Positions 12,364-24,760 of a stretch of DNA of 64,000 nucleotides are shown here, one piece after another. Position numbers and translations under genes: made by a program. Under the pieces are notes generated by a model. The model was not told the origin of the DNA. It saw only the letters and a list, made by a program, of their open reading frames with translations, and ran no database searches. The stretch's first letter is position 1. The number at the start of each line of letters is the position of its first letter. Source of the stretch: Sialis fuliginosa (lineage: Eukaryota; Arthropoda; Insecta; Megaloptera; Sialidae); NCBI GenBank assembly GCA_961205875.1, contig OY540822.1, forward strand, positions 7,752,501-7,816,500, given 5' to 3'.

Positions 12364-14014
12364 TTAATTACTTTCGGTGTCATCTAACTCATCGTCAGCA
12401 TCACTATCTCCACTCTTGTGCTGCCAGAGATCAACTCCAGAATCGGAATGGATGAAAGCTTCAATATCAGTTTCGTTTCTGCTGGAATGGTGAGATCCAT
12501 TGCGTATAGAAGAATAAACATACGGTCTCTTCTTCTTGCTATGGTGCTCTGGAGGTGCAGTTAGATCTAGATCTGACTTGATAACGTCGGCTTTTGCTAA
12601 ATGCCATTCGAGTAATACAGTTTCAAAATCTTCCCTGTTTCCAAAAGGTGTCAGGCCCGTAAATTTATCCACCTTGTAATTGTTCTTGAAGCAAAATATA
12701 GCCGGAGTTACTTTGATGTTCAAACGATCTTTAAATGTAAAAATAAAAATTATACTGCATGTTGAAGATTGATGACAGTCTTACTCACCTGCTAGAAATC
12801 TGACTCGTTCTACATCGACATATACAAAACGGGTTTCTAGATGTTTGACGCTAAGCTGCTTCAAGTGCATATCGATTATTTTACATACAGGACTTGAACG
12901 AGAGTAAAAATGGCAGACTACATTTTCTGAACTTTTACATGCATTGAAAAATTCTACCGTTTCACCTAGTTCTTGATATGTTCCATGACCCTTTAAGATA
13001 CAATGTATTAAAAAAATTTTGTTAAGAATGCGTCAAACCACAAGTAATAGAATTCCATACCGTAGATTTAATTAATTAAACCTTTAGTAAAAATAAGAAC
13101 CAATTAATTTTTGTGACATCACATTGTATTTTTTATTTTAACTTTAATATAGTTTTGAAAAAATATATAAGTATGATAAGTGCTGATAATTTTCTTGTCA
13201 TCTTGGTATCAATAAATATACACATTCCCAATTTTTTTCATTTTTTCTAAATATTACTTTCGAAGATATAATAATAAGAAAACGATTACATATTTAAATT
13301 CCTTGAATTGTCAGCTTTTATTTGATACCCTACTCAGCAGGTTCAAATACAATTTTTTTTTGATAATCAATTTGCCCCCCTTAAAAAGTGCTAAAAATGG
13401 TTCAATAGTTAGAAGGATGTGACAGACAGACAGTGTTGATGCCATAAATGTTCCATTTTTCCGACTTCGGAACAGAACACTAAAAACTAGAACCGCTTGA
13501 AAAACTAGAATCGGGAGCTCATGTTCTATTAGGACTAGAGTGAAAAAACAAACAGTTAAGATATTTGTAAATAAAAAGAAAAGTAAAAAAAAATTATTTT
13601 ACTTTATGATGTAGATACAAATACACCAAGAAAAATGGTACAAGAATCTTCAGTGGAAGATGTTGCGTTAAAATGATATATATACTTTTTTTCGGATTTG
13701 ACGGATTTTTGGTTTCTGTTTAACATACATTCAGATTTAATGTATAAATAGATTTTACATACAATCTCTTCCTCCAACTAGTCCGTAAAATCAAGGTCCA
13801 CTATTATGTACTGTGTTATTATATTTACCAATTTCTTCCATTCTATTTGTTGCTCCCTTTCCTTTTTTAATTGTTTGAGCCGTTGAGCTCTAAGAGTTTC
13901 GAAATCATCAACATTTAAGTTATCTAATTTTTCAATTGTGGATGTAACATGTTCTTCAACACTACGGATAGTATTGTTAATAGTTTCAGCTATTTTACTT
14001 TCCGTATTATCCAT
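12364..14014 (-). CDS. Thioredoxin domain-containing protein 9 (PhLP3-like)
   Basis: Phosducin-like family protein. Characterised TXNDC9/PhLP3 proteins bind the CCT/TRiC chaperonin and modulate folding of tubulin and actin. Three exons, 14014-13829, 12990-12789 and 12728-12364, join in phase to give 250 aa (human TXNDC9 is about 226 aa). The N-terminal about 62 residues are helical and charged. Exon 2 opens with GHGTYQEL, the family signature leading into the thioredoxin fold. The fold continues through VVCHFYSRSSPVCK, FVYVDVERVRFLA and VTPAIFCFKNN. The canonical CxxC redox pair is absent and one Cys remains at that position, as expected for this non-redox family. The C-terminal tail is acidic (DSDADDELDDTESN) with a preceding Lys-rich stretch. 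Start chosen: the ATG at 14014, because an acceptor (TTTGTTTCAG) lies directly upstream; a 5' UTR exon probably ends near 14176 at a GTAAGT donor. Confidence 0.92.
13404..13486 (+). repeat. Dispersed repeat copy (pair with 42350-42440)
   Basis: Within the first intron of the TXNDC9-like gene. The sequence runs from gttagaaggatgtgacagac through a GACAGACAG run to the pair attccatttttccgac / gaacagaacac. The same order appears in reverse complement at about 42350-42440 (ttccgacagaaatcgg ... ctgtctgtctatata ... aaccttctaattactaaacc). Class not determined: the gene-flanking position and the CAGACAGACAG motif fit one of the common insect dispersed repeats. Confidence 0.5.
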
Positions 14015-15826
14015 TTTCTGAAACAAAATGTTTAACTCCTACACTTATAATACACATGTTATAAATAACAATATAAACAATGACAGTTCAAAATAAATGG
14101 TACTCTTTTTGTTTGTAGCTTAAAGGTGCAATAAAAACGTATACATTTGTGTAATATTAATGTTAAATTACTTACATGATTATTATAAAATTCAATTAAT
14201 ACACCAAAACCTTTAAAACCTTTTTGACATACAAATACCACAGAATAAAAAGTGCGTAATTATAAATAATTTGTATCATAGATAAAGAAGTTCATTGAAT
14301 TGGCAACTGCTACCAAAATTCATACCGGAAGTGCAGGCTAGATTTAAATTTCAAAATGAACTTCCACAACAATTTGTTTTATATAAGAAATAAACAATAC
14401 AATTTTAATGTTGTTTTCTTTCGTAATTTTCTTAACATTTTAAAGAAAAAAAATTCAACAGGCTTTAATATATTAAAAGTCCACCACATAAACACAATTA
14501 AAGTATTCTCTGGGTTTAAAAGATCAATTGTCTTTATAAAGTTAAAATTTAAGTAAAGGTCAATTAATTTATTTAAAAAAACAATTTTTTTCAGCAAGTG
14601 TCCGAAAGTCCTAGCCATATATTTTTTTAAAATTTGTATTAAATACATATCTACATTTTGACTGTTGCAAGTAATAAAATTGTGATTAATTTTACTAATA
14701 CATATCATAATTAAATGGGAAGTAACAATATAAATAATAAAAAACAGTTTTTTTATATTCATACAAAAATTTATTAAGTAACATTTTTTTGGTATTCAAT
14801 AAACTAAGTACAAAACAGAACATTAGAAAAAAATTTTAGTAATAAATATTTCAACAAAATATTAAATAATTTACTCAAATCTACGTACTTTATCGACATT
14901 GACAATATTTAAGGCATTTACGTAGCACCCTTTAAACTTCTCGATAAATAATTTAGAGTAATACAAAAAAATATATATCTGTACTTTGATATGTACAAAC
15001 ACAATACATTTAAGATTACAAGATTTAATTAATTAATTACTAACATATAGACAAATATTCCATTTGACTACATAATGAAAATTAAGAACATTATAACTGA
15101 TTTTAGCAAAGAATATATATATTAATTTAACAAGTACAGATATTTTATTAACTAATAAAACCATTCAGACAAACGTTATGAAAACATGTCATTTAGGCTC
15201 GACACAAAGTAAACTAACATATTTATTTTTTTAACAAATATTATTTTCTTAAATATGTACAACATTTCTGCGACCCTTAACTATTAATTATACAAAAATA
15301 ATACTAAATAAATAATGGTATTGTTTAAATTACTTAACCACGAAATTGTACTAATGTGTAATAATACTATCATTTTAAATATCTGTTACAGTAAGATTTA
15401 AAATTTTAAGTGGGTAGGTAAATGAAATAAAATTGCACATTCATTCGGGACAGGATACGAGAGAATTGACAAATAGTAACAGTCACTGCAATTTCTAGTT
15501 ACTTATAATTATTTTATGATAATACTAAATGATTTCTATTTAAATAATAAGTTAAAAAACCAATTAACATCTATATTAATTTATTTCAAGACTTATAAAG
15601 CAGTCAGTAAAAAACAATTATATGTAAATTATAGATAAGTGAGAATATGATGGACATAATGCGATAACGTTTTGTGTGTTTTTCATTTATGGTATCTGTA
15701 TTAATTTGAGAAATACATTAAAATAAATGGTAATTTAATGATAACCCAACAAAACTTATGACTTAAGACCATGAATATACATAACAGTTAAAAGGTTGTC
15801 GATTTTACTAAGAATTTGAAATAAGG
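14015..15826. other. Intergenic: TXNDC9 promoter and MCT 3' UTR
   Basis: Holds the 5' end of the TXNDC9-like gene (possible non-coding exon ending at 14176 with a GTAAGT donor on the minus strand) and, further right, the 3' UTR of the monocarboxylate-transporter-like gene. Long open stretches around 14356-14762 are AT-rich with no domain and are not genes. No transposon with matched ends was found. Confidence 0.4.
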
Positions 15827-18344
15827 CTATTCAGTAGATGTTGAATTTTCTCTAGAATGTCTGCGTTTTTTAATAAATGGTACAAAACCCCAGATACTAG
15901 CTCCTGCAATAAGTACAATTCCTAGCGTACTGAAAAGTTTGCCATACGCCCCGGTTTTTTCAAACCAAAGACCGCAAAGTGGTGGCCCAATCAACTGTAA
16001 AACTCCGTTGACAAAAAGAGATATTCCGTACGTGGATGTCAACCGTTCTGTTCCTAACATATCTGCCATAATGACTGCAGTGACCCCTACGTAAATACCA
16101 GAAGCTAGTCCGAAAACCCCGCAGTAAACCGATAATATCATGTAATCTGTAGCAGACGGTAAAAGAACCAATGCGATACCAGAAACAAAGAGCCCTCCGA
16201 TGAAATACCATTGTTTCGGTATCCACCCAAGGTCAGATAATGCAGAACCGCCTATACGACCCACTAAATCCAAAGCTGATACAATTGAAATCAAGTAAGC
16301 AGCCATAGATTTATCATAGTTTTCCATTATTGCATAAGATGGCAAGAGAATAATAAAATTAGTGTAGCTGATTGCATTGGTCGAATTGGAAATAAGAATC
16401 ACAAGGTATATAGGATCTTTTAACAGAGAAACATCAAAGAACTTGTTACGTTCTTTTGGCGTTACATCTTTTGTAGTTTTACTGTCTTTGCAGCAAGAAG
16501 TTACAGGATTTAAAGAAAGGGATTTAAGAGTAAGGGATGAAGCAAACTGTTCAGGATGAAGAGCAGAAAGTGTACTTCCATGGTACGGAGTGCTGATGTA
16601 ATTAAACGAGCTTGTCGAAGGGGACCTGTGCGGTGTCCGATGTTGAGACAAACGAGAAGGAGGTAAACGGCTATGTGAAAGTAAATCCAAGCTATCCATT
16701 GGTCTTCCATTGTTCATTGAACGTCCTTGGGAATTCTCTTTTCCTACAGGCATGCTGATTTTTCTGGTACGATCTGGACTCTGATAATGCTGAACTGTCG
16801 CACTAGAAACACTTCGTACAAAGTTGTTTGATAATGAAGAGTTGATAGGGAGTGTATTGAATTCCTGTTTATGGCTTGTTGTTGCCTCATCTGTTAACAC
16901 TTCAGATTCTGTTTGTAACATTGCTTCGGTCTCGTGGTCATCTCTTTTGGGCACTTTCTTCATATGTCGCTCAACAGGATGGTAGAGCATAGCGCCGACC
17001 CAAACATTCAACGTAACAGCACCCATGATCAATACAGCACCTCTATTGAAATAAAAATAATGCTATATAGTCAATATAAATCTTAACTATTCTACATTGC
17101 CGTTACCTATATCCGTATGTTTCTAATAAAAAACGTAATAACGGAGGAAGTATTATAGAGCCAATAGCTGACCCTGATATACATAGACCATTGGCAAGAC
17201 CTCTCAGTCTAACAAAGTAACTGGTTACTATATAAACTGTTGGGGGAAAGGACAATCCTGCTCCACTTCCAACAAGAAGACCATAGCTGTAAAAAAATAT
17301 TATTTAATGTAAAAATTACAAAATATAATAGTGACATAATGTACCTTATGTACAAGTATGTTACAGATTGAGCCCAATAACTTAAAATCATTCCAGCCGC
17401 AGCAAAAGTCCCACCAAGAATAGTAACTGATCGATAAGAATATTTTACAGAAAGTAAACTTGACAAAGGACCTAAAAACAAAACAAACACACATGGTCAG
17501 TGCAATATTTGTAACAACAGACATTAAACATAATTATACCAATGTCATAGCTACAGGGTAACAGGACTGGCAAAAAACCCCAGTCCTCAATTCTACGGTA
17601 GGTATCTATTAAGCATTTTTTATTATCATTCAAAATGGTTTTTTTATTTACAATAAGTTTTTTTTTAATTTAAAAACGTGCCAGAGGCCAGAAATTTGTA
17701 GTTATGCCACTGAATTATACTAAATTAATAATATTTTACTTTAACAAATGAAGTATTAAAAAAAACCTTAAGTAACTATAATTATAATTTGTATCCCGCA
17801 ATGATTGGCCCATTAGCAAATTCCCCTCCCATCTTATAAATAAACTGATTTTAACCAAACACAGAATTATAGAAGGAGCTCGCATGTGCAGTCCATAATC
17901 AATGTTCAAATTTCTGTGACTGGCATCCACTTAACACTCAAGTACCATTTAATCGATAAACTATTAGCGCCTTTAGGTATTTAGGTGACTAATTATCTCA
18001 CCTAGTGAACTGTATAGAAAATAACAGAGAGCTGGTATCCAGGCTGCAGCAGCTGGCGTAGCATCGAATACTTCTAAGAACTCGACAAAAAGTACGCCAA
18101 AGGATTTAACAGTACCAGGAACAAGAATATTGACAAGCATAGATCCAGCTAAGATCAACCATCCCCAACCTCCATCAGGTGGAACAAGCTCCCATGATTG
18201 TGCAGATTTACTTTTTGGTAATTCAGAAGGCAACTGGACACTTTTCAAACTGATTGGTTCAGATTTTGACAGCAGTACGTTAGAGATTTCAACTTCAGTA
18301 TCGCTTACATTGGTTTTTGTTTTTTTAGACGGCATTTTGATCAT
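15827..18344 (-). CDS. Monocarboxylate transporter-like MFS protein (SLC16 family)
   Basis: Twelve-helix major-facilitator transporter of the SLC16 family; characterised members move lactate, pyruvate, ketone bodies or related small solutes across the plasma membrane, often with protons. Four coding exons, 18344-18002, 17471-17345, 17286-17107 and 17042-15827, join in phase to give 621 aa. The SLC16 signature before helix 1 is present (PPDGGWGWL, about residues 55-63). Exons 2 and 3 encode conserved helices (GGTFAAAGMILSYWAQS; SFPPTVYIVTSYFVRLRGLA). Exon 4 starts in TM6, then a long Ser/Thr/Arg-rich cytoplasmic loop (about residues 234-421), then TM7-12. A second in-frame ATG lies at 18335. 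Substrate cannot be inferred: I see family identity only. Intron 1 carries a small hAT element (17540-17712). Confidence 0.92.
17540..17712. mobile_element. hAT MITE, 173 bp, TSD AATTATAC
   Basis: Ends are caatgtcatagctaca and, in reverse complement at the right, cagtggcataactaca (13 of 16 identical). It is flanked on both sides by a perfect 8-bp duplication, aattatac (17532-17539 and 17713-17720), which is diagnostic for hAT-type insertion. It lies within intron 1 of the transporter gene and is non-coding. Confidence 0.9.
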
Positions 18345-21300
18345 CCCAAATGTATTATTGTTACATAAATAAATTTAATTTTGTCAGCATACCATAGTGG
18401 AATGAATATTAAATAATGAAAACAAACAATCTGAAACAAGTGTCATACATTTTCTTTAATTGTTAACCACATGCATATATGTAATTAGGTTTTTCAATGA
18501 ATTAAATATGATAGCAAATCATTTAATCAAGTGTTTATGTCATAATATGACATAAATAAAGCAAGGTCATTTTCATTGTCATTTAATTGGAATCATTAAG
18601 TCAGAAAACCCAAAGATGTTTACAACAAACAAAAACGTAAATTAATCAATGGTATTATCCAATATATGTACGCTATTGAAAAAAGATTTATTTTTAAACA
18701 TTGAGTTCTTCTAAAACGAACAGTCATTTTAAATAATTACTTTGAATAACAATTAACTTACCTAATATTATATTTATTAAATGTCAGTCATTTGAACTGA
18801 AATCACAAAAAACATTCACAGATATTAACGTTAATATTAACTAATTGGTACGCAACAGAAACTAAATAATATTTGTAGCAGTCTTTTGTTTTCCATGTTT
18901 TCATATAAAAACAATTGAACCCCATCATATCACCTGACAGTTTTGTATTGGTCTAACATTTTGGCTCGAAGCTGTATGATTATTACCACACAGTACAAAA
19001 ACTAGCTGATATATCAGCTGTTCTCTCGCCATCAAATAAATATAAGACAAGCAGAGAGCAATAGAACTATATGCGCAAATATTACAAAAACATACAGTTT
19101 TATTTAGGTTTTTCGCATTCGCGCACTATGCCATAAAATACATTATATATGTATTTGAATTTTTTGTCGACCAAAACATCTGAAATGTTATTTTAATAAT
19201 TCACACATTATTATTGGTTACATAGAAAACATCATTTTTCACAAATATACAATAATATTATGTTCATGCTAGACTTTTCGGCGTCACAAGAAAACTATTT
19301 TCTTGCGCCCTCACTAGGATACTGGGGACTTTGAAATTTTATTTTTAAAATTAAGTCTATTCCACGAGTCTCGACAGTAATCACTATAATAATTAAAATT
19401 AAATGAAAATTGAAAAAATGAAATAAATGGCAGACATAATTTTCAAATAAATTTTAAAAACCGTAAGGGCCCTTGAATATGACATACCGCGCGCGTGTAT
19501 ATTTTATAAAAAAAAAAACATTAAATAAATTATTTTTGACAAGTAATCTGCATTTATTGTCTTAAAAGTCCAGATAATAATAAAAAATATTTTAAAAACA
19601 CTGAGATGCTGGTATCTTATAGAAAACTAGTAAATTGTTTTGAATTATAAACATTCAAATAAGTACAATGGTTTTCAGAGTCGATTTTACCACTAGGTAA
19701 ACTTAGGAAGTTGCCTAAAGCCCTATAATTAAAGGGGATTGGCCAGTAACGGCTTTAGAGGGGGGAGATGAGATTGAATTGATCTTGAAAACGTTCACCA
19801 AATCAAAAACTAATAACGCCATTTTGCCCCCCCCCCTCATAAAACCAAACAACTTTTATTTGAATTTTTTTGATCATACCTATATGGCCGAAATTAAAAA
19901 TGTGTATTTATAACCTTATAAATAATGAACAATTTTTTTGCGGCTCCTGAATTATGTTTTTGCCAAAATAGATATAATTTTCAAAGTAATTTTTTGTTCA
20001 GTTTTTTTACCGATTCTAGTACTACTGTAAAGAATATCGATTTGGATTGAACATTGAACAATACTAAACACATAAATGAAAAAGTAAGTGCTGGACCATT
20101 AAAAAGACAGCTGCCTAGTAGTAAAAATGGTCCATACATTTTCGGCGAAATGTTTAATATACCCGTAATGACGTCATTACCATAGTTAACGCGATCCAAG
20201 TAATATTTTATTTCGGTATTTCTATCATATCATCATAGAGGATAGAAAATGTATCAGAAATATTTAATTTCTACGAAAATGAATGATATACACATACATG
20301 ACGAAATCACATCTGTTCATTTGAATTAATAGTTAATTAGATGCGAACTTCAAAATATTAAATGACTACATATGATGTTTATTTACATTTCAAATAATTA
20401 TTTTGAAACCAAATATCATAATATGGTTATTATCTGACCTATATTATGTTCATAAATACCATAAATTTTTTTCTAATTAATTATTTGTTTAATATAATAT
20501 ATCCAGGGACGTACACAAATATTTAAAATATTAAATTTATGTTATTCTTAAATAATAATAATGAAAATAGGTATATACGAAAATATTTCTTTTTAAAATT
20601 CATTTAACATTTTGTAGCGGCCCAAATGCGCCTTCGCCCGCATTTTATTCGTTTTTATGATTATTTATTATTTATAATACATAAAATTCAAATTTAAATA
20701 TAAGTAGTTATTCAGATGAACATAATAAAATGATTAAAAATCATTTCTCTATCTTAGGGCTTAAATTTCGGGTACTTAAGTCATAAAATTTCACGTTAGT
20801 AGGTATGTTGATGAGTCTTTATTATATTTGTATAGATTTACTGTTACAAAATGATAATAATTTTTATCTGCCTAAATGGGAAAATTCTATTTCATGTAAA
20901 TAACCTTTTTCAGGGCCCAATAAGAGGGTCTAAAATTTAACACTAGTACGATACTGGTTGTGGTCGAGTTACAACAGTTTTACAAAATATAGACAAATAA
21001 ATGAAATAGATATATATTTTGTTTTTACTAATCAAGTACTTGACAAAAAGATTAGTTTGTCGTTTGGGCTTCTTGGTGACCTATTTAATGCATTTATAAA
21101 CATTTATTGCAAAAAAATAAATTATAATTTACGTCCTTTCACTGCTCAAGGTGTAATTTGTTGCCGAGTAAGCGACAAGTTGCTTTATTTTTATTTTGAA
21201 ATATTTGCGCCTTCTACATATAGCTCCAATATCTGTGTTTTAAAAATAACAGTTCTAAGAAAGCTATGACTGTAAAGAATTAGGTTCAATGATTTATTAT

Positions 21301-22919
21301 TGCTTTACAAAGACGGCCGACTCAAGCGAATATTCTTTGTCCGGAAAGTACGAGTTTTTTTAATAAATTCCACGAAATAATCTACATTTTTGTTTGTTTA
21401 GTTTATAAGTTGCGCAAATTCATAGAAATTAGAATTATTTATTACCAGAAAAGTATTTGATAAATAAATAAATAAATAAATAAAAACATTACACCCCCCC
21501 CCCCCCCAACACTCCCTTAAACAAAATCGATTTATTTAAATTTAATTATAAAATAAAATTCTGCCTAAAAAAATTTTCAAGAGGTTATTGAAACAAGGTC
21601 AATGATTTTTGTTTATCAAAGTGATAAAAAGATTATAAATAAATATTAGTCAAAATCATACTTCTAAATTATGTTTTCTTAAGTAGGTACACATTATCAT
21701 ATTATGATAAATACTGATTGTAAATAGTTTTTTTAACATAATTTGCGATTTAATTTTTTTTTTTAAAGTCGATAAAAATACGTTGCTCCTTTAGTTTAAA
21801 TCTACATTTAAATTTTGTATCGTATTATTGACAGAACCAAGCATATATTTAATTAAAGGGATTTTAAATTTTCTGAGGCTAATTTGAAAAAATCGACAAA
21901 AGAAACGGGCCCCAACATTTCTGTCACAGGGCCCGCATGCGAGCGGTGTGGTTTATGTTAGAGTTTGATTAAAACAGTTTAAATTCTGGCCCCCACAAGG
22001 GGGCCGGGGCCGACAGAGCCATAAACCAACAAAAAATAAATAAAATAATCATTTCATGTTATTAACATTTCCTATCTTCGGGTATATTTTGTGATTACTG
22101 AAATATATTATGTAAGTATAAAACACATGCCCCCCACATACTATAGCGGGCCACGAGACTATTATTTACGGCGGGCCACTTCCCCTTAAGAAATCTAATA
22201 GTAATTAATTACAAACTCTGATTTAAAATTATTAATATTAATATTTTTGCAAATGGTTGATGCGCCCTTGAATGAAATCCCCCCCCCCCCCTCCTATATC
22301 GCCGACACTACATATTTCTAATTGATCTATTTATCTTATTATACTCGTTTGAACAGGTTTTAAAGTGGTATGGTTACTATGTATTTAATAGGTACTACAC
22401 ATAGTAAAAAATAGACAACCATATCAGTGACGTAGATAATAAAAAAATTTAATGATAATAAATGAAGTAAAAATGGTAAAGTTTAATGTAAAAAAATAAA
22501 TAGGAAATGTTTAGGAGCGTTTTTAATAAATAAACAAATTTGAGCCGTAATTATTTATTTAAAAAAATATAAACATACATTAAAATCCATAGGATATATA
22601 TAAAAAACTTTTTTTAATATAATTTTCCAATTTAATGACTTATTTATTTGATAATAAGGCATTTATATTAACAATAATTATACATTGTATCAGCTGGACT
22701 AGATATAAGAATCAACCATGGTATTAATTAATACACATTGACATTTTGAGAATCACTGTATACATATTCGTTATTTTATTGAGCAAAGTTGAAATAAATA
22801 TATTTGAAAAACAGTTGACTCCTATTTTGTTAATTTTATCCATTTACGTCAAAAATATGTGAAGATTAATTTATTTTCAAATATAATCGTATTTTGTCTT
22901 AAATTAAGGTGGATATATT
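18345..22919. other. Gene-free region upstream of the transporter gene
   Basis: Should include the promoter and any 5' UTR exons of the transporter gene at its left edge; none can be assigned. The rest is A+T-rich with fragments of dispersed repeats: C/G homopolymer tracts next to element-like ends (19815-19835, 21490-21507, 22275-22295), a (TAAA)n run at 21461-21485, solo hAT-like ends cagggacgtac near 20504 and cagtgacgtagataat at 22425, and G+C-richer pieces with gggcccgcatgcgagc near 21926. I found no matching second ends, so these are remnants or unresolved. The open frame at 20958-21269 has no recognisable domain. Confidence 0.4.
21461..21507. repeat. TAAA microsatellite followed by poly-C tract
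   Basis: About six TAAA repeats directly followed, after a few bases, by an uninterrupted run of about 14 C. Such poly-C tracts recur beside element ends in this region. Confidence 0.8.
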
Positions 22920-23112
22920 CAGTGGCGCAGATAGGGGGGGATAAATCCCCCCCCCACGGGTCTACGAAAATTATAAGTTGATAAAAAGAATTTATAATAC
23001 TACACGAATCGGACCAAGGGGTTGGGAGGGTAATTTTTAGGTTGCAGATTTATTTATTTTTTAAATTTTTAACATACAAATAAATTCATTTACTAGTTAT
23101 ATACTTCTATAT

Positions 23113-24107
23113 CAGTGGTGAAGCGTCCATGGAAGCATTGCTTCCCTTACATTATGGGTAAATTAATACAAATCTGTGTTTTCAGTTAATAAATAATTTA
23201 AAAATATTATTAGAATATTCGTCTTTATGCGCAACTCAAACATTTTAATCAAAAATAGCATTTAATATTAATTTACACGCTCAGTTATAAAACTATAATA
23301 CCTCTACGTCTTATTTTCTTGTATTTTAGTCGATATTTGTATGACGAGTTGAAGTTCACTGCAGGAAATTTCACTAAAAAATTTCGAATTTTTGATTTCG
23401 TTAAAAGTATGTTAATTGTATAGAAAATGACGTGAAAAGTTGTTTGTTTCAAACCGCAGGTCTGTATCTCAAAACGTTCTCGAGATATAGTCTCTCAAAG
23501 TTTTAGTTTTTTCAAATTTTTGGAGAAAAAAGGCCATATCTTTTGAACGCGTGGTCGGAATTGATTTTAGTTGACGGATTTGAAATCAGCGTGTCAAAAT
23601 CTATATAATGACATGTATAATACTTTAATATCCCTTTGAATTTATTCGATTTTTCGTGAAATTTTTTTCTGATTTCAAATCCGTCAACTAAAATCAATTA
23701 CGACCACGCGTTCAAAAGTTATGGCCTTTTTTTTCCAAAAATTTGAAAAAACTAAAACTTTGAGAGGCTATATCTCGAGAACGTTTTGAGATACAGACCT
23801 GCGGTTTGAAACAAACAACTTTTCACGTCATTTTCTATACAATTAACATACTTTTAATGCAATCAAAAATTCGAATTTTTTTAGTGAAATTTCCTGCAGT
23901 GAACTTCAACTCGTCATACAAATATCGACTAAAATACAAAAAAATAAGACGTAGAATCATTTAGTCACTATATAAATATTTATATAAGAATTTAAAAAAG
24001 TAAAAGCTTGAATTTAAGGTGTTTCATAACTAGTTTTTTTTGTTAATAGGAGGGGGAGGATTGACAAAATATGCTTCCCTTATTAAAAATTTCACGCCTC
24101 GCCACTG
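23113..24107. mobile_element. hAT element, 995 bp, TSD TTCTATAT
   Basis: Begins cagtggtgaagcgt and ends with the reverse complement of cagtggcgaggcgt (12 of 14 identical). It is bounded by a perfect 8-bp duplication ttctatat (23105-23112 and 24108-24115). It is nested inside the hAT at 22920-24597 and itself contains the 653-bp hairpin at 23303-23955. The subterminal gcttccctta occurs near both ends in the same orientation. It has no coding capacity. Confidence 0.9.
23303..23955. repeat. Near-perfect inverted repeat, 287-nt arms
   Basis: Arm 1 (23303-23589) begins tctacgtcttattttc and arm 2 (23669-23955) ends in its reverse complement; the arms stay complementary with few mismatches throughout, separated by a 79-nt spacer. 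Conserved internal blocks include atctcgagaacgttttgaga and gaccacgcgttcaaaa. It has no conserved ORF. It may be a foldback element that entered the hAT, or the internal body of the hAT family. Confidence 0.9.
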
Positions 24108-24760
24108 TTCTATATAAATTTATTAAATAGAACGAAATCTATTAAAGTTTATAAATATTAGTTATAATATATACGTGATGTGTTTCAGTGATAATTTACA
24201 GCAAATAATATATTTCTAATGATCATTACTAACTTGACATAAAAACGAAATTAAAAATGGTTATTTGTTGGTAAAGATTCAGGACAGAACAAGGAGGTAT
24301 ATTTACAAATTATATATTACTAGTTTGAATGTTTTTCTTTGCATATGTACTATATAACTAAAAACTCAGACATTTTTTTAACTTAGAGACATTTTTTTAA
24401 ACTCTTCTAGTATGAATAAAATCAACTTTTAAAAAAATGCAATAGTTAGTATGAAAAGAGTCTAATAGAATTTTATTTTCAGCTTTTTAGTTGGTTTTAA
24501 AAAGGCACATTAATTGTTTTAAACGTTTATATATATATGAGATTAAATACTAAGTCATCCCCTCCCCCCCAATCGCATAAAGCTATCTACGCCACTGGTT
24601 ATATTTCAGAAAACAATTTCCCTAAAAGCACTCAATACTTAATTAATAATCATACGAAAATAAAACATTTGCACCCAGTTCCAAAAATTATAATAATACT
24701 CATAAAACACAATAAAAATATTTAAAAAATTTAAACTAGTTGTCTCTAGGCACAGTTTAT

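Larger units (their letters stand above)
22920..24597. mobile_element. hAT element interrupted by a second hAT
   Basis: The left end cagtggcgcagatag (22920) matches the reverse complement of the right end cagtggcgtagatag (ending 24597) at 14 of 15 positions. Flanking octamers are gatatatt (22912-22919) and gttatatt (24598-24605), a 7/8 target duplication. Both ends run into G/C homopolymers. Most of the inside is a second, complete hAT element at 23113-24107, so the original element was only about 0.68 kb. No transposase reading frame is present, so it is non-autonomous. Confidence 0.8.

Noticed and set aside
14015-14026. Upstream in-frame extension of the TXNDC9-like start
   Set aside because: It runs across a splice acceptor and begins with a non-ATG codon; the ATG at 14014 is the plausible start.
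14379-14762. 127-codon minus-strand frame
   Set aside because: AT-driven composition (Ile, Lys, Phe, Asn) with no domain, in an intergenic gap.
22425-22440. Lone hAT-like left end cagtgacgtagataat
   Set aside because: No right end or octamer duplication could be paired with it; pairing with the end at 24597 fails on the duplication.
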